From: Crocinitomicaceae bacterium
Lineage (GTDB): Bacteria; Bacteroidota; Bacteroidia; Flavobacteriales_D; Crocinitomicaceae
Length of the DNA: 45,155 bases
Reading direction: 5' to 3'
NCBI GenBank assembly: GCA_030727405.1
Contig: JANRBR010000001.1
Coordinates: 1 to 45,155, forward strand
Below, piece by piece: positions 1 to 8,462 of the stretch (positions are counted from its first letter, which is position 1; each line of letters opens with the position of its first letter). A program made the position numbers and the translations under genes. The notes below the pieces were generated by a model that was not told where the DNA came from, searched no databases, and was given only the letters and a program-made list of their open reading frames with translations.

Positions 1-4
1 ATGA

Positions 5-92
5 GAGATCAAAACAAGATCGACGTGCAATGGATGAAAGCTTTCCAATGCTTTTGGAAGCATTGGACTTTTTTCGTTTAATCGTGCGTACG
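5..92. repeat. Repeat unit A (~88 bp) with a terminator-like hairpin
   Basis: This unit runs from GAGATC to CGTACG and recurs at 107-195 with five substitutions and one inserted T (about 93% identical). It contains the perfect inverted repeat CCAATGCTT / AAGCATTGG (45-53 and 58-66, 4-nt loop), followed on the plus strand by AC and six Ts (69-74), so it looks like a Rho-independent terminator. An open frame crosses it but also runs through the tRNA-Arg, so I do not consider it coding. The array may extend left of the window. Confidence 0.8.
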
Positions 93-106
93 TATAACGT
101 GGATTG

Positions 107-195
107 GAGATCCAAACAAGATCGACGTGCATTGGATGAAAGATTTCCAATGCTTTTTGGAAGCATTGGACTTTTTTCGTTTCCTCGTGCGTACG
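107..195. repeat. Repeat unit B (~89 bp), near-copy of unit A
   Basis: This is the second copy of the unit at 5-92, offset by about 103 bp. It has the same 9-bp inverted repeat (147-155 and 161-169, 5-nt loop) followed by six Ts at 172-177. It also carries an upstream arm GCATTGGA (129-136) complementary to TCCAATGC (146-153), so the middle arm can pair with either side and form alternative hairpins. In unit A this upstream arm has a mismatch (GCAATGGA). Conserved arms with loop-length change suggest the hairpin is the retained feature. Function is unknown. Confidence 0.8.
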
Positions 196-224
196 AAAAC
201 ACTGTTTTCGATGCACTGGAAACG

Positions 225-259
225 AAAAAAGCTTCTTTAACAGAAGTTGAAGAAGCTTT
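225..259 (-). terminator. Rho-independent terminator after tRNA-Arg
   Basis: A perfect 10-bp inverted repeat (228-237 and 250-259, arms AAAGCTTCTT / AAGAAGCTTT) is followed on the minus strand by six Ts (revcomp of 225-230). It begins 8 bases past the 3' end of tRNA-Arg, as expected for the end of the tRNA transcript. Confidence 0.75.
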
Positions 260-267
260 CATCAGAG

Positions 268-341
268 TGATCCCGTTTGGATTCGAACCAAAGACCTACT
301 GCTTAGAAGGCAGTTGCTCTATCCAGCTGAGCTACGGGACC
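268..341 (-). tRNA. tRNA-Arg (anticodon TCT)
   Basis: On the minus strand a 74-nt cloverleaf folds. The acceptor arm is GGTCCCG / CGGGATC with one G-U pair and discriminator A. The D-arm is TAGCTCAGCTGGATAGAG. The anticodon stem is ACTGC/GCAGT with loop CTTCTAA, giving anticodon TCT, which reads AGA. The T-loop is GGTTCGAATCC. CCA is not encoded. It is the last tRNA of the cluster and lies between two terminators, so it may need read-through or its own promoter in the short gap at 342-378. Confidence 0.95.
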
Positions 342-378
342 AAATTTTATGTTGAAGAAAAATCTAGTTAGGTGAATG

Positions 379-406
379 AAAAAAGGGGGATGATTGCTCA
401 TCCCCC
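379..406 (-). terminator. Strong terminator between tRNA-Pro and tRNA-Arg
   Basis: A perfect 9-bp GC-rich stem (385-393 and 398-406, arms GGGGGATGA / TCATCCCCC, loop TTGC) is followed on the minus strand by six Ts (revcomp of 379-384). It sits 3 bases past the 3' end of tRNA-Pro and upstream of tRNA-Arg, so it would end or attenuate the Ser-Pro transcript inside the cluster. Confidence 0.85.
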
Positions 407-409
407 TCG

Positions 410-484
410 TCGGGGCGGCAGGATTCGAACCTGCGACCTCCTGGTCCCAAACCAGGCGCGATGACCGGACTACGCTACGCCCCG
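410..484 (-). tRNA. tRNA-Pro (anticodon TGG)
   Basis: A 75-nt cloverleaf on the minus strand. The acceptor arm is CGGGGCG / CGCCCCG with discriminator A. The anticodon stem is CCTGG/CCAGG with loop TTTGGGA, giving anticodon TGG. The T-arm is GCAGGTTCGAATCCTGC. CCA is not encoded. It lies 31 bases downstream of tRNA-Ser and is probably co-transcribed with it. Confidence 0.95.
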
Positions 485-512
485 AACTGAAGTTCGATAC
501 GGTCTAAATTTG

Positions 513-602
<90 letters not shown>

Positions 603-622
603 AGTGTTCAATGAACGGATGG

Positions 623-630
623 CAAAAGTA
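623..630 (-). promoter_or_regulatory. Bacteroidota -7 box for the tRNA cluster
   Basis: The minus strand reads TACTTTTG, an exact match to the Bacteroidota sigma-factor -7 consensus TAnnTTTG. It lies 20 bases before the 5' end of tRNA-Ser, which fits a short 5' leader. A clear -33 TTTG is not obvious. Confidence 0.65.
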
Positions 631-671
631 CAAAAACATTCCGTTTTTAAAAGCATTTTTAGAAAAAAAAG

Positions 672-1841
672 TTAATTATACGTGAAAATTCCTTTTTCAG
701 AGTGTATTGTAACTTGTTTCCCAGCGTGTTGCTCAACCCGACCAATTATTTTGGCGTCCACACCAAAAGATTGAGAAATATCAATGATTTCTGATGCAAG
801 TTCCTCTGGTACATATACTTCCATGCGATGTCCCATGTTGAACACCTTGTACATCTCCTGCCAAGGTGTTTGTGATTCTGCTTGTATCATCTTAAACAAT
901 GCTGGAATTGGAAACAAATTATCCTTAATGACATGTACATCGTTCACGAAATGCAAAACCTTTGTTTGAGCTCCTCCAGAACAATGAACCATTCCGTGGA
1001 TTTGCGATCGGTGCTTAGCCAATATCTGTTGAATGATTGGTGCGTACGTTCGCGTAGGGGATAAAACCAGTTTTCCTGCGTCCAAAGGCGTACCTTCAAC
1101 TAGATCTTCCAGTTTTTTCGTTCCGCTATACACTAAATCAGCAGGTATCGCACCGTCAAAACTCTCAGGGAACTCCGTAGCTAAACTATGGTCAAAAACG
1201 TCATGACGAGCACTTGTTAAGCCATTACTACCCATTCCTCCATTGAAAAAGGACTCATAGTTCGCCTGTCCGTCGGATGCTAATCCAACAATGACATCGC
1301 CTCCTTGAATGCGGTGATTGGAAACCACCTCATCACGTCTCATTCGACAAACAACTGTTGAATCAACGATGATGGTACGCACTAGATCACCAACATCCGC
1401 GGTTTCACCACCTGTTGAATGAATTTCCAGTCCATATGAACGTAATTCAGCCAATATTTCTTCGGTTCCATTGATGATTTCGGAAATTACCTCTCCTGGA
1501 ATTAAATTTTTATTTCTACCAATGGTGGAAGACAGCATAATTGGACCCGTTGCTCCCACACATAATAGGTCATCCAGGTTCATGATCAATGCATCTTGTG
1601 CAATTCCTTTCCATACGGATAAGTCACCTGTTTTCTTCCAATACATGTAAGCAAGGGAGGATTTCGTTCCAGCGCCATCTGCGTGCATGACCAAGCAATA
1701 ATTTTCATCACCAGTTAAATAATCTGGGACAATTTTACAGAAAGCTTGAGGAAACAATCCTTTATCTAGTTTCTTAATAGCGTTGTGAACATCTTCCTTT
1801 CCGGCAGAAACACCGCGTTGCTGGTAGCGATTATCAGACAT
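672..1841 (-). CDS. purM: Phosphoribosylformylglycinamidine cyclo-ligase (AIR synthase)
   Basis: PurM closes the imidazole ring in step five of de novo purine synthesis, turning FGAM and ATP into AIR in the cytosol. The 389-residue protein starts with the family signature (YQQRGV at 6-11) and has HADGAGTK at 53-60, a conserved DDLLCVGA segment and the STGGETADVGD loop, followed by an AIRS C-terminal domain. It is longer than the roughly 345-residue enterobacterial form, as I would expect for this phylum. The ATG is 15 bases downstream of a perfect -7 box at 1857-1864. No other purine gene is adjacent. Confidence 0.93.
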   Translation of the reverse strand: MSDNRYQQRGVSAGKEDVHNAIKKLDKGLFPQAFCKIVPDYLTGDENYCLVMHADGAGTKSSLAYMYWKKTGDLSVWKGIAQDALIMNLDDLLCVGATGPIMLSSTIGRNKNLIPGEVISEIINGTEEILAELRSYGLEIHSTGGETADVGDLVRTIIVDSTVVCRMRRDEVVSNHRIQGGDVIVGLASDGQANYESFFNGGMGSNGLTSARHDVFDHSLATEFPESFDGAIPADLVYSGTKKLEDLVEGTPLDAGKLVLSPTRTYAPIIQQILAKHRSQIHGMVHCSGGAQTKVLHFVNDVHVIKDNLFPIPALFKMIQAESQTPWQEMYKVFNMGHRMEVYVPEELASEIIDISQSFGVDAKIIGRVEQHAGKQVTIHSEKGIFTYN

Positions 1842-1856
1842 AAGTTAATTTGTTTG

Positions 1857-1864
1857 CAAAGGTA
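1857..1864 (-). promoter_or_regulatory. -7 box for purM
   Basis: The minus strand reads TACCTTTG (TAnnTTTG consensus), 15 bases before the purM ATG. The predicted leader is only about 10 nt. Confidence 0.6.
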
Positions 1865-1874
1865 GGAAATCCCA

Positions 1875-2075
1875 TTAGTCTTCGGTCGATGTCGCATCAA
1901 GATCTTTCAGAATTTTCTGAACATCGGATTCTGTGTCATGTAATTTAACCTTGCATATTTTTATCAATTCAGCAGCTCGTTTTACCTTCAAGGCCAATTC
2001 ATCTACGTTGATTTGACCACTTTCCATGTGCTGAACAAGTTGCTGAAGTTCTTCGAATGCTTCTGTATAATTCAT
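1875..2075 (-). CDS. xseB: Exodeoxyribonuclease VII small subunit
   Basis: Small subunit of exonuclease VII, which with the large subunit XseA degrades single-stranded DNA to oligonucleotides in the cytosol. The 66-residue helical protein begins MNYTEAFEEL and carries the family pattern of YxxAxxxLxxxxxxMESG and DELxxxVKRAxELIxxCKxKL, with an acidic tail. The frame stays open further upstream, but that extension overlaps the preceding J-domain gene, so I chose the ATG at 2075. It starts 10 bases after that gene and is probably co-transcribed. xseA is not in the window. Confidence 0.85.
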   Translation of the reverse strand: MNYTEAFEELQQLVQHMESGQINVDELALKVKRAAELIKICKVKLHDTESDVQKILKDLDATSTED

Positions 2076-2085
2076 TACGGTTTCT

Positions 2086-2844
2086 TTATTTAAATCCACG
2101 ACGTTTTTTGATGGCTTCATAGGCGTCTTGAATCCGTTGGAACTTTTCTTTTGCGCCTTTTTGGTATTCTTCACCCATTTGAGCCACTTTATCCGGATGG
2201 AATGAAATGGCCATCTTTCGGTAGGCCTTTTTTACCTCATCGTCTGTTGCATGTTCTGTAATGCCCAAAATGCGGTAATCGGAATCTACGTTTCGATAGA
2301 ACATGTTTTTCACGCTCTCAAAATCAACAGCGGAAACACCTAACATGGTCGCAATTTTCGAAATAGCATTCAATTCAGCCGTTCCTACATCGCCATCTGC
2401 TTTGGCAATCCCAAACAAATAATGGATTAATTGTACGCGTACCTCAATAGGCATTCTACCTCGAATGTCGCTGCATATTTGTTGAAGAGGCACTTGTCCA
2501 GAGTCTAGGAATTGCTTTAGTATTTGCAAGTGTTCGCTGGTAAATCTGCTGCCAAATTGATCCGCAAAAAAACGCTTCACGTAATCCAATTCTACTTTTA
2601 ACACTTTGCCATCCGCCTTCATCACAACTGCCGACAAGGCCATTAACATCGTAGGAACATCGTACAGGGAGGATTGCCGGCGATAGAATTCAAAGGGATC
2701 TTGTCCGTTCGCTGATTTATTCGCGCCTTTAGTATTGGAACCACTCATCTGGTCCACAAGTGTTCCGATGACGAATCCCAAAATACCTAATCCGATTTTT
2801 CGGGTAATCAAAAAGGCCCCGACGCCAAAAATCCACTTGTACAA
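2086..2844 (-). CDS. DjlA-like TerB/J-domain co-chaperone
   Basis: A 252-residue protein combining an N-terminal hydrophobic, glycine-rich segment (about 5-32, probable membrane anchor), a TerB-like helical domain (about 62-170) and a C-terminal J domain (about 189-252) with the HPD motif at 216-218. This is the DjlA layout: a membrane-anchored DnaK partner that stimulates its ATPase. The start appears to be TTG at 2844, because an in-frame stop lies five codons upstream and no ATG is available. A consensus -7 box at 2869-2876 precedes it. It lies between htpG and xseB on the same strand. The client process is unknown. Confidence 0.8.
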   Translation of the reverse strand: MYKWIFGVGAFLITRKIGLGILGFVIGTLVDQMSGSNTKGANKSANGQDPFEFYRRQSSLYDVPTMLMALSAVVMKADGKVLKVELDYVKRFFADQFGSRFTSEHLQILKQFLDSGQVPLQQICSDIRGRMPIEVRVQLIHYLFGIAKADGDVGTAELNAISKIATMLGVSAVDFESVKNMFYRNVDSDYRILGITEHATDDEVKKAYRKMAISFHPDKVAQMGEEYQKGAKEKFQRIQDAYEAIKKRRGFK

Positions 2845-2868
2845 AACGTATGCTTCTTAATATTTTTT

Positions 2869-2876
2869 CAAAACTA
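2869..2876 (-). promoter_or_regulatory. -7 box for the DjlA-like gene and xseB
   Basis: The minus strand reads TAGTTTTG, matching TAnnTTTG, 24 bases before the TTG start and just beyond the htpG stop codon at 2882. It suggests a promoter independent of htpG. Confidence 0.55.
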
Positions 2877-2881
2877 CTTAT

Positions 2882-4771
2882 TTAAGCAATATGTTCGATG
2901 TTTCTTTGAATGAATTGATCCAAAGCTTCTCCCTTCAACATTCCCTGCGCCAAAAGAGCTAAGTCAACCAATTGTTTCGTGATCGCTTGTTGTTCTTCCT
3001 CGTTTTTCTGTAATAATGTCCCAACAAGTGGGTGATTTGCATTCACAGAAAGGTTATACATTTCAGGAAATGCTCCATAAAAGCCCGCCCCACCTAAACG
3101 CTGTTGTTCCATCATTCGACGAATGAATTCCGGTTGCGTGATGATGATCGGTGCTTCGCTTTCGCTCATGCTTTCAAATTGCACAGTAAATTTCTCTTTC
3201 GCAACATTCGATTCAAAAACGGGCTTCAATTTTTCTTCTTCTTCTTTGGATAGTTTTGAAGGGATTTCATCCGTTTTCTTGATTAATTTATCCAGTGAAT
3301 CGGCATCCACACGAACGAAACTAACCTGCTCGAGGCTCTGTTCCATTTTTGAAATCCAATGAGAAGCTAAAGGTCCATCTAAATGTAAAACGTCGTATCC
3401 GCGTTCTTTTGCTTTTTTCACAAATGAAAACTGATCTTCTGGATTACTCGTGTAAAGTACAATCAATTTATTGTCTTTATCCGTTTGAAGTGCTTTTACT
3501 TTCTCTTGGTATTCCGCTATAGTAAAGTATTCATTTTGGGTGTTTTTCACCAAATTGAATTCCTTGGCTTTGTCCGCGAATTTTTCTTCAGACAAGACCC
3601 CATACTGAACAAATAGCTGTAAATCGTCCCATTTAGCTTCAAAATCTTTTCGGTCCTTCTTGAACATTTCCGCTAATTTATCTGCTACTTTTTTAGTGAT
3701 GTGTGCGGATATTTTCTTCACATTTCCATCGCTTTGTAAATAGGACCTAGAGACATTTAAGGGTATATCCGGAGAATCAATCACACCATGTAGGAGTGTC
3801 AAAAATTCAGGTACAATTTCGGCTACACTATCGGTGATGAATACCTGATTGCTGTATAAATTGATTTTATTGCGCTGAACTTCCACATTTTCTTTGATTT
3901 TCGGGAAGTATAAAATTCCAGTAAGGTTAAAAGGATAATCCACATTTAGGTGAATGTGAAACAATGGGTCATCAAACGTTGCGGGATACAATTCTCGGTA
4001 GAACGTTGCATAATCTTCATCGCTCAAATCGACCGGAGCTTTCGTCCACGCAGGAGCCACATTATTCACCTGATTTGGAACATCAATGGCTACACGTTTC
4101 ACCTTTCCTTCTTCGTCCTTTTCGCCTTCCGGAGAATCCACGTATTCTGTTCGCGTACCAAAGAAGACTGGAATGGGTAAGAATTTACAATATTTCGAAA
4201 TAATGCCGCCGATGCGTTCCTTTTCTAAAAATTCAATTGATTCTTCGTTGATGTAAAGGATGATGTCCGTTCCACGTTCAGATTTATCAATTTCTGTGAT
4301 CGTATATTCCGGAGAACCATTGCTTTCCCATTGCACGGCTTGCGCTCCCTCATGTCGCGAAAGGGTTCGAATCTGAACACGTTCTGCCACCATAAATGCG
4401 GAGTAAAATCCAAGTCCGAAGTGGCCAATGATTTGCTCTGCACCTTCTTTTCCTTTGTATTGTTGCACAAATTCTTCAGCACCAGAAAAGGCAATTTGAT
4501 TGATGTATTTATCTATTTCATCCGCAGTCATACCGATTCCACGGTCGCGAATGGTCAGGGTCTTATCTTCCTTATTTAAGATCACTTCAACTTTTAACTC
4601 TCCCAACTCACCTTTGAATTCACCATTTTTGGCCAACACATTCAACTTTTGTGAAGCATCAACGGCATTGGACACCAATTCACGTAAGAATATTTCGTGG
4701 TCGGAGTACAAGAATTTTTTGATGATCGGAAAAATGTTTTCTGTTTGTACGTTAATTTGTCCTGTTTTCAT
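2882..4771 (-). CDS. htpG: Molecular chaperone HtpG (Hsp90 family)
   Basis: Bacterial Hsp90, an ATP-driven dimeric cytosolic chaperone that remodels late folding intermediates with DnaK. The 629-residue protein has the GHKL ATPase domain: FLRELVSNAVDAS with E31 and N35, RDRGIGM, and a GHFGLGFYSAF lid. The middle domain follows, with the conserved catalytic-loop arginine in NVSRSYLQ, and then a C-terminal dimerisation domain. The start is the ATG at 4771, giving MKTGQINVQTE; a 14-residue upstream extension in frame does not look conserved. No TAnnTTTG box precedes it, so heat-shock or other control is possible. The next gene upstream is divergent. Confidence 0.95.
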   Translation of the reverse strand: MKTGQINVQTENIFPIIKKFLYSDHEIFLRELVSNAVDASQKLNVLAKNGEFKGELGELKVEVILNKEDKTLTIRDRGIGMTADEIDKYINQIAFSGAEEFVQQYKGKEGAEQIIGHFGLGFYSAFMVAERVQIRTLSRHEGAQAVQWESNGSPEYTITEIDKSERGTDIILYINEESIEFLEKERIGGIISKYCKFLPIPVFFGTRTEYVDSPEGEKDEEGKVKRVAIDVPNQVNNVAPAWTKAPVDLSDEDYATFYRELYPATFDDPLFHIHLNVDYPFNLTGILYFPKIKENVEVQRNKINLYSNQVFITDSVAEIVPEFLTLLHGVIDSPDIPLNVSRSYLQSDGNVKKISAHITKKVADKLAEMFKKDRKDFEAKWDDLQLFVQYGVLSEEKFADKAKEFNLVKNTQNEYFTIAEYQEKVKALQTDKDNKLIVLYTSNPEDQFSFVKKAKERGYDVLHLDGPLASHWISKMEQSLEQVSFVRVDADSLDKLIKKTDEIPSKLSKEEEEKLKPVFESNVAKEKFTVQFESMSESEAPIIITQPEFIRRMMEQQRLGGAGFYGAFPEMYNLSVNANHPLVGTLLQKNEEEQQAITKQLVDLALLAQGMLKGEALDQFIQRNIEHIA

Positions 4772-4899
4772 GATTTTAAGTTTGATGCTTTCTTTAGTCA
4801 AGGAATATGCCAATTGAAAATTTGTGACAATTTGACAAGAAATACTTCACTTTCGTCAGAATCTTTCGCATAACAGAAATTATTTGTCATTTTTGCAGG

Positions 4900-5661
4900 A
4901 TGAAAGGATACGCATTCATTACAGGCGCTAGCTCCGGATTCGGAGAAGCCATCGCAGAATCACTGGCAAAAGAAGGATTCCAATTAATCATAGCAGCACG
5001 AAGAACGGAGCGTTTGATTGCATTAAAAGAACGTCTAAGTGGTCTATGCTCAAACATTCACATTCTAAGCATGGATGTTCGACAAGAAGCAGCGGTGCAA
5101 GATGCCATTTCATCCTTGCCTACAGAGGTAAAAAATCACATTGAAATTTTAGTGAACAATGCCGGATTGGCAGTAGGAAGAGGTCCGATTGACGAAGGGG
5201 TTTCTGAGGATTGGGAGCGCATGATCGACACCAACATCAAAGGCTTGTTGTACGTAACTAAAGCGGTTGTTCCCTTTTTAAAACTACAAAAACATGGACA
5301 CATCGTTAACATTGCCAGCATTGCGGGGAAAGAGGTTTATCCTGGAGGAAATGTTTATTGTGCGAGCAAACATGCTGTGGACGCACTTTCACGCTCCATG
5401 CGCATCGATTTAATTTCATATGGCATCAAGGTGACCAACATTGCTCCCGGTGCAGCAGAAACGGAATTTTCACTTGTGCGCTTCAAAGGAGATCAATCCA
5501 CGGCGGACTCGGTTTATGAAGGTTATGATGCTTTACAAGCGGAAGACATTGCAGAAAGCGTTCTGTTTGCTGTGACACGTCCGGCTCATGTTAACATCAG
5601 CGACATCACCATCATGCCGACAGCACAAGCCAGCGCAAGCATATTTCATAAAGATCGTTAA
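4900..5661 (+). CDS. SDR family NADP-dependent oxidoreductase (YdfG-like)
   Basis: Classical short-chain dehydrogenase of 253 residues. It has the Rossmann motif TGASSGFG at 8-15, two arginines after the second strand (R34-R35) pointing to NADP(H), NNAG at 86-89, catalytic Ser140 and the YCASK active site (Y153, K157). The closest characterised group is YdfG-type enzymes that oxidise L-allo-threonine, serine or 3-hydroxy acids, but the substrate cannot be fixed from sequence. It is transcribed away from htpG and ends 16 bases before the convergent M1 peptidase gene, with no terminator between them. Confidence 0.85.
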   Translation: MKGYAFITGASSGFGEAIAESLAKEGFQLIIAARRTERLIALKERLSGLCSNIHILSMDVRQEAAVQDAISSLPTEVKNHIEILVNNAGLAVGRGPIDEGVSEDWERMIDTNIKGLLYVTKAVVPFLKLQKHGHIVNIASIAGKEVYPGGNVYCASKHAVDALSRSMRIDLISYGIKVTNIAPGAAETEFSLVRFKGDQSTADSVYEGYDALQAEDIAESVLFAVTRPAHVNISDITIMPTAQASASIFHKDR

Positions 5662-5677
5662 TTCCGCTTACTCGAAA

Positions 5678-8356
5678 TTAAAAACCATCTTGTTCTTCTA
5701 CTTGGGCTAAAGGCATCAAGTTTTGAATGAGGTCTTCGTAACGTTGTTTCAAGCGTTTTTTCTCATCCGCTTTTGCGTAGGACTTCGCCTCTTCTAATTC
5801 AGCGATTTCCATATCCAATGCATCCACTATATCCTGGTAGGTTTGCAGGTTAAATTGAATGGCTTGAACTACCCAATACTTGGTTAATTGCGCTCCAACT
5901 TCGTTGTAATGAATGTATACGGCATGTGATTTCTCCTGTAGATCAATGTTCATTCGTGTAATGTATACCGCATAAGCAATCATCGTTCTTAGTTCATCGT
6001 ACCCTTTCATGTTACTGTGGTAAATGATTTGATCGTAAAAATCATAATCCGATGAATCACCAATGTTGGAAAGAACCTCCGCAATGGTCAACTTCAAGGT
6101 ATTGGATGGTTCGTTTTTCATCCCACGAGCGATGCTGAGTGCTTCTTTCTCATCTACTTTGATGAACGCACTAAGTGCATTTGAGATTGCATTGTAAGAT
6201 TTCTCCTTCGCTAGAAACGACTTTAAGAGGGTAATGGCCTCATCTGCCTCCATGAACTTGGTTACTTCGATTGCAGCAGAACGCACATCCGATTTTGGAT
6301 CATTCAATGCCAAATCTTTTAATTGTGTTAAATGCGTTAATGCTTTTTCTTTCGGCATTTCTTTCACCACATTGATGGCAGTTAAGCGAATGTTCCAGAA
6401 TGGGTCTTTCAATGCACCTCCAATCAACTCATCAGCTTTGCCAGAAGACGTATTAGCAACACGACTAAAAGCTGTATTTCTTGCTTTCCATCGATTAGCA
6501 TGGGTAAATTGATGTGCAAACTCTTCCGTTGATTTATCTTCAAACACTTTTCCTAATAGCATTTGTTGCTCATCAAAAAGTACATTTTTCAAGGCTCCTT
6601 TGATGGGGAATTGAAAGCTTTGTTCTACTGAATCAATCACAATGCGTTTGGTTGTTTTACCGGTTTCGTCCCAAATGGCAATGTCAACAGGTAATTTGTA
6701 TATCGGAAATTCTTTGTAGTCCTGAAGTTGTTTCACGTTTAACACCAGTATGCTGTTTTCTTGGTCCACTTTATGTGTTACCTCTAAAACTGGATGTCCA
6801 TTGTTTAGGAACCATTGATCAAAAAACCAATTTAAATCTTCACCAGAAACTTCTTCAAAAGCCATGCGCAAATTGTGTACTTCCGCTGCTTTAAATTTAT
6901 TGGATGTTAGGTACAAATTTAGTCCTTTGAAAAAGGCATCATCTCCAAGGTAATTGCGCAACATGTGTAAAATTCGGCCACCTTTGTTGTACGAATGTCC
7001 ATCAAACATTTGCTCTTTGTCCGCGTAATCATAACGAATCAGGTTAAAATAACCTCCATTTTCCGCAGAGCTAAAATAACCATCGGCTTCATTTTGTGCT
7101 TGAAAATCTGCTTCATCTAATCCAAATCGGTGTTCATCCCAAAGGTATTGCGAATAATTTGCAAAGGATTCGTTTAAAGGCAAATTAGCCCACGATTCAC
7201 AAGTCACTAAATCCCCAAACCAGTGATGAAATAATTCATGCGCAATCGTAGATTGATCATTTGCATCCAATAACTCTCTTTCTGTTTTATACACATAATC
7301 CCCAAAAATAACCGCACCAGTGTTCTCCATTGCTCCTGACACATAATCTCTTACGACAATTTGAGAATATTTATCCCACGGATATTCTACCCCAAGTTTT
7401 TCGGAGAAAAAACGAATCATTTCAGGTGTTTCACCAAAGATTGCTTTGGCATCTTTTTCAAATTCCGGCTCAACGATATAATTCACTTCCATTTTAGATC
7501 CATCTTTACGTGTGTAGGTATCTTTCACGGTTTTAAATTCACCTACAGCCATCATGAATAAGTAGGGCGCGTGTGGCAAATCTTGTTTCCAATGGTCTGT
7601 GCGTGTACCGTCTGCATTTTTCTTTGACGAAATTAATTTACCATTGGCCAAGGTCATGTATTTATCCTGAACCGTCATGATAATTTCCTCCGTTGATTTA
7701 GCATTTGGAGCGTCTAAAGTTGGAAACCATACACTGTTTGCCTCTGTTTCTCCTTGTGTCCAAATTTGAGGCATTTTGGTTTTATCTTCTCCTTTCGGGT
7801 TGATGAAATAGAGTCCTTTATCCGACGTAATCGCTGCACTTCCTCCTAGTTCACGTTCCTCTGGTTTTGCAACGTATTGGATGCTCACTACGAAATTTTC
7901 ATCACGGTTGTACTTTCTGTCTAATTGTATGCGTAAGTGAAGGGAATCATTGTAGCTGTAAGATAATTTTTTTGCGTTCATTTCCACCGCGAGGATGTCC
8001 ATGCCTTTTGCATCAAGGATCAAGCTATCGGAAGCATAAAAATGCTGTTTCGCAGTAATCGTTGCCTTTCCATTTAAACGTGATTTCTCCCAGTCAAAGC
8101 TCACTTCTAAGCGCGTATGAATCAAATCTGCAGCCAAGGTTCTAGAAGGATTGTAAATCGAACGAACGTAAGGATTCTCTGATTCAAAGTTCATCATTTC
8201 AGCCCATTCTTCTTCGGTAAAGTCGAAACCAGAAAAACTGGAATCGGACACTTCCGACGGAGGAGCAGGATAATCAATTGTTAAAACAGATTTTTTTGAT
8301 GAGCTACATGCCGTCGCTAACAACAAGCAAGAAACAATGTAAACGTATTTTACCAT
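5678..8356 (-). CDS. M1 family zinc aminopeptidase lipoprotein
   Basis: An 892-residue gluzincin aminopeptidase that removes N-terminal residues from peptides. The start is the ATG at 8356, giving a lipoprotein signal (LLATAC, lipidated C17); the longer frame adds 22 residues without a signal. Key residues are the exopeptidase motif GAMEN at 341-345, zinc motif HELFHHW (H373, E374, H377) and the third ligand in NESFA (E396). The C-terminal third is helical with HEAT-like repeats. It is probably on the periplasmic side of an envelope membrane, digesting peptides. It runs divergently from pgk across about 100 bases. Confidence 0.9.
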   Translation of the reverse strand: MVKYVYIVSCLLLATACSSSKKSVLTIDYPAPPSEVSDSSFSGFDFTEEEWAEMMNFESENPYVRSIYNPSRTLAADLIHTRLEVSFDWEKSRLNGKATITAKQHFYASDSLILDAKGMDILAVEMNAKKLSYSYNDSLHLRIQLDRKYNRDENFVVSIQYVAKPEERELGGSAAITSDKGLYFINPKGEDKTKMPQIWTQGETEANSVWFPTLDAPNAKSTEEIIMTVQDKYMTLANGKLISSKKNADGTRTDHWKQDLPHAPYLFMMAVGEFKTVKDTYTRKDGSKMEVNYIVEPEFEKDAKAIFGETPEMIRFFSEKLGVEYPWDKYSQIVVRDYVSGAMENTGAVIFGDYVYKTERELLDANDQSTIAHELFHHWFGDLVTCESWANLPLNESFANYSQYLWDEHRFGLDEADFQAQNEADGYFSSAENGGYFNLIRYDYADKEQMFDGHSYNKGGRILHMLRNYLGDDAFFKGLNLYLTSNKFKAAEVHNLRMAFEEVSGEDLNWFFDQWFLNNGHPVLEVTHKVDQENSILVLNVKQLQDYKEFPIYKLPVDIAIWDETGKTTKRIVIDSVEQSFQFPIKGALKNVLFDEQQMLLGKVFEDKSTEEFAHQFTHANRWKARNTAFSRVANTSSGKADELIGGALKDPFWNIRLTAINVVKEMPKEKALTHLTQLKDLALNDPKSDVRSAAIEVTKFMEADEAITLLKSFLAKEKSYNAISNALSAFIKVDEKEALSIARGMKNEPSNTLKLTIAEVLSNIGDSSDYDFYDQIIYHSNMKGYDELRTMIAYAVYITRMNIDLQEKSHAVYIHYNEVGAQLTKYWVVQAIQFNLQTYQDIVDALDMEIAELEEAKSYAKADEKKRLKQRYEDLIQNLMPLAQVEEQDGF

Positions 8357-8443
8357 GAGAGCATATTTTAGACAAATCTGCGGAAAATATTTGGAATTTC
8401 CGAGATAATTAACGTCAAACAAACGTCAGAAAAACACTTTCGT

Positions 8444-8451
8444 TACTTTTG
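8444..8451 (+). promoter_or_regulatory. -7 box for pgk
   Basis: The plus strand reads TACTTTTG, an exact TAnnTTTG match, with 11 bases between the box and the pgk ATG. The transcript leader would be only a few nucleotides. Confidence 0.6.
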
Positions 8452-8462
8452 TAGAAAAAAAG

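Noticed and set aside
30..371. A 113-codon open frame over the left-edge repeats
   Set aside because: It runs through the tRNA-Arg gene in antisense and its repeats are explained by duplicated hairpin DNA, so I do not call it a gene.
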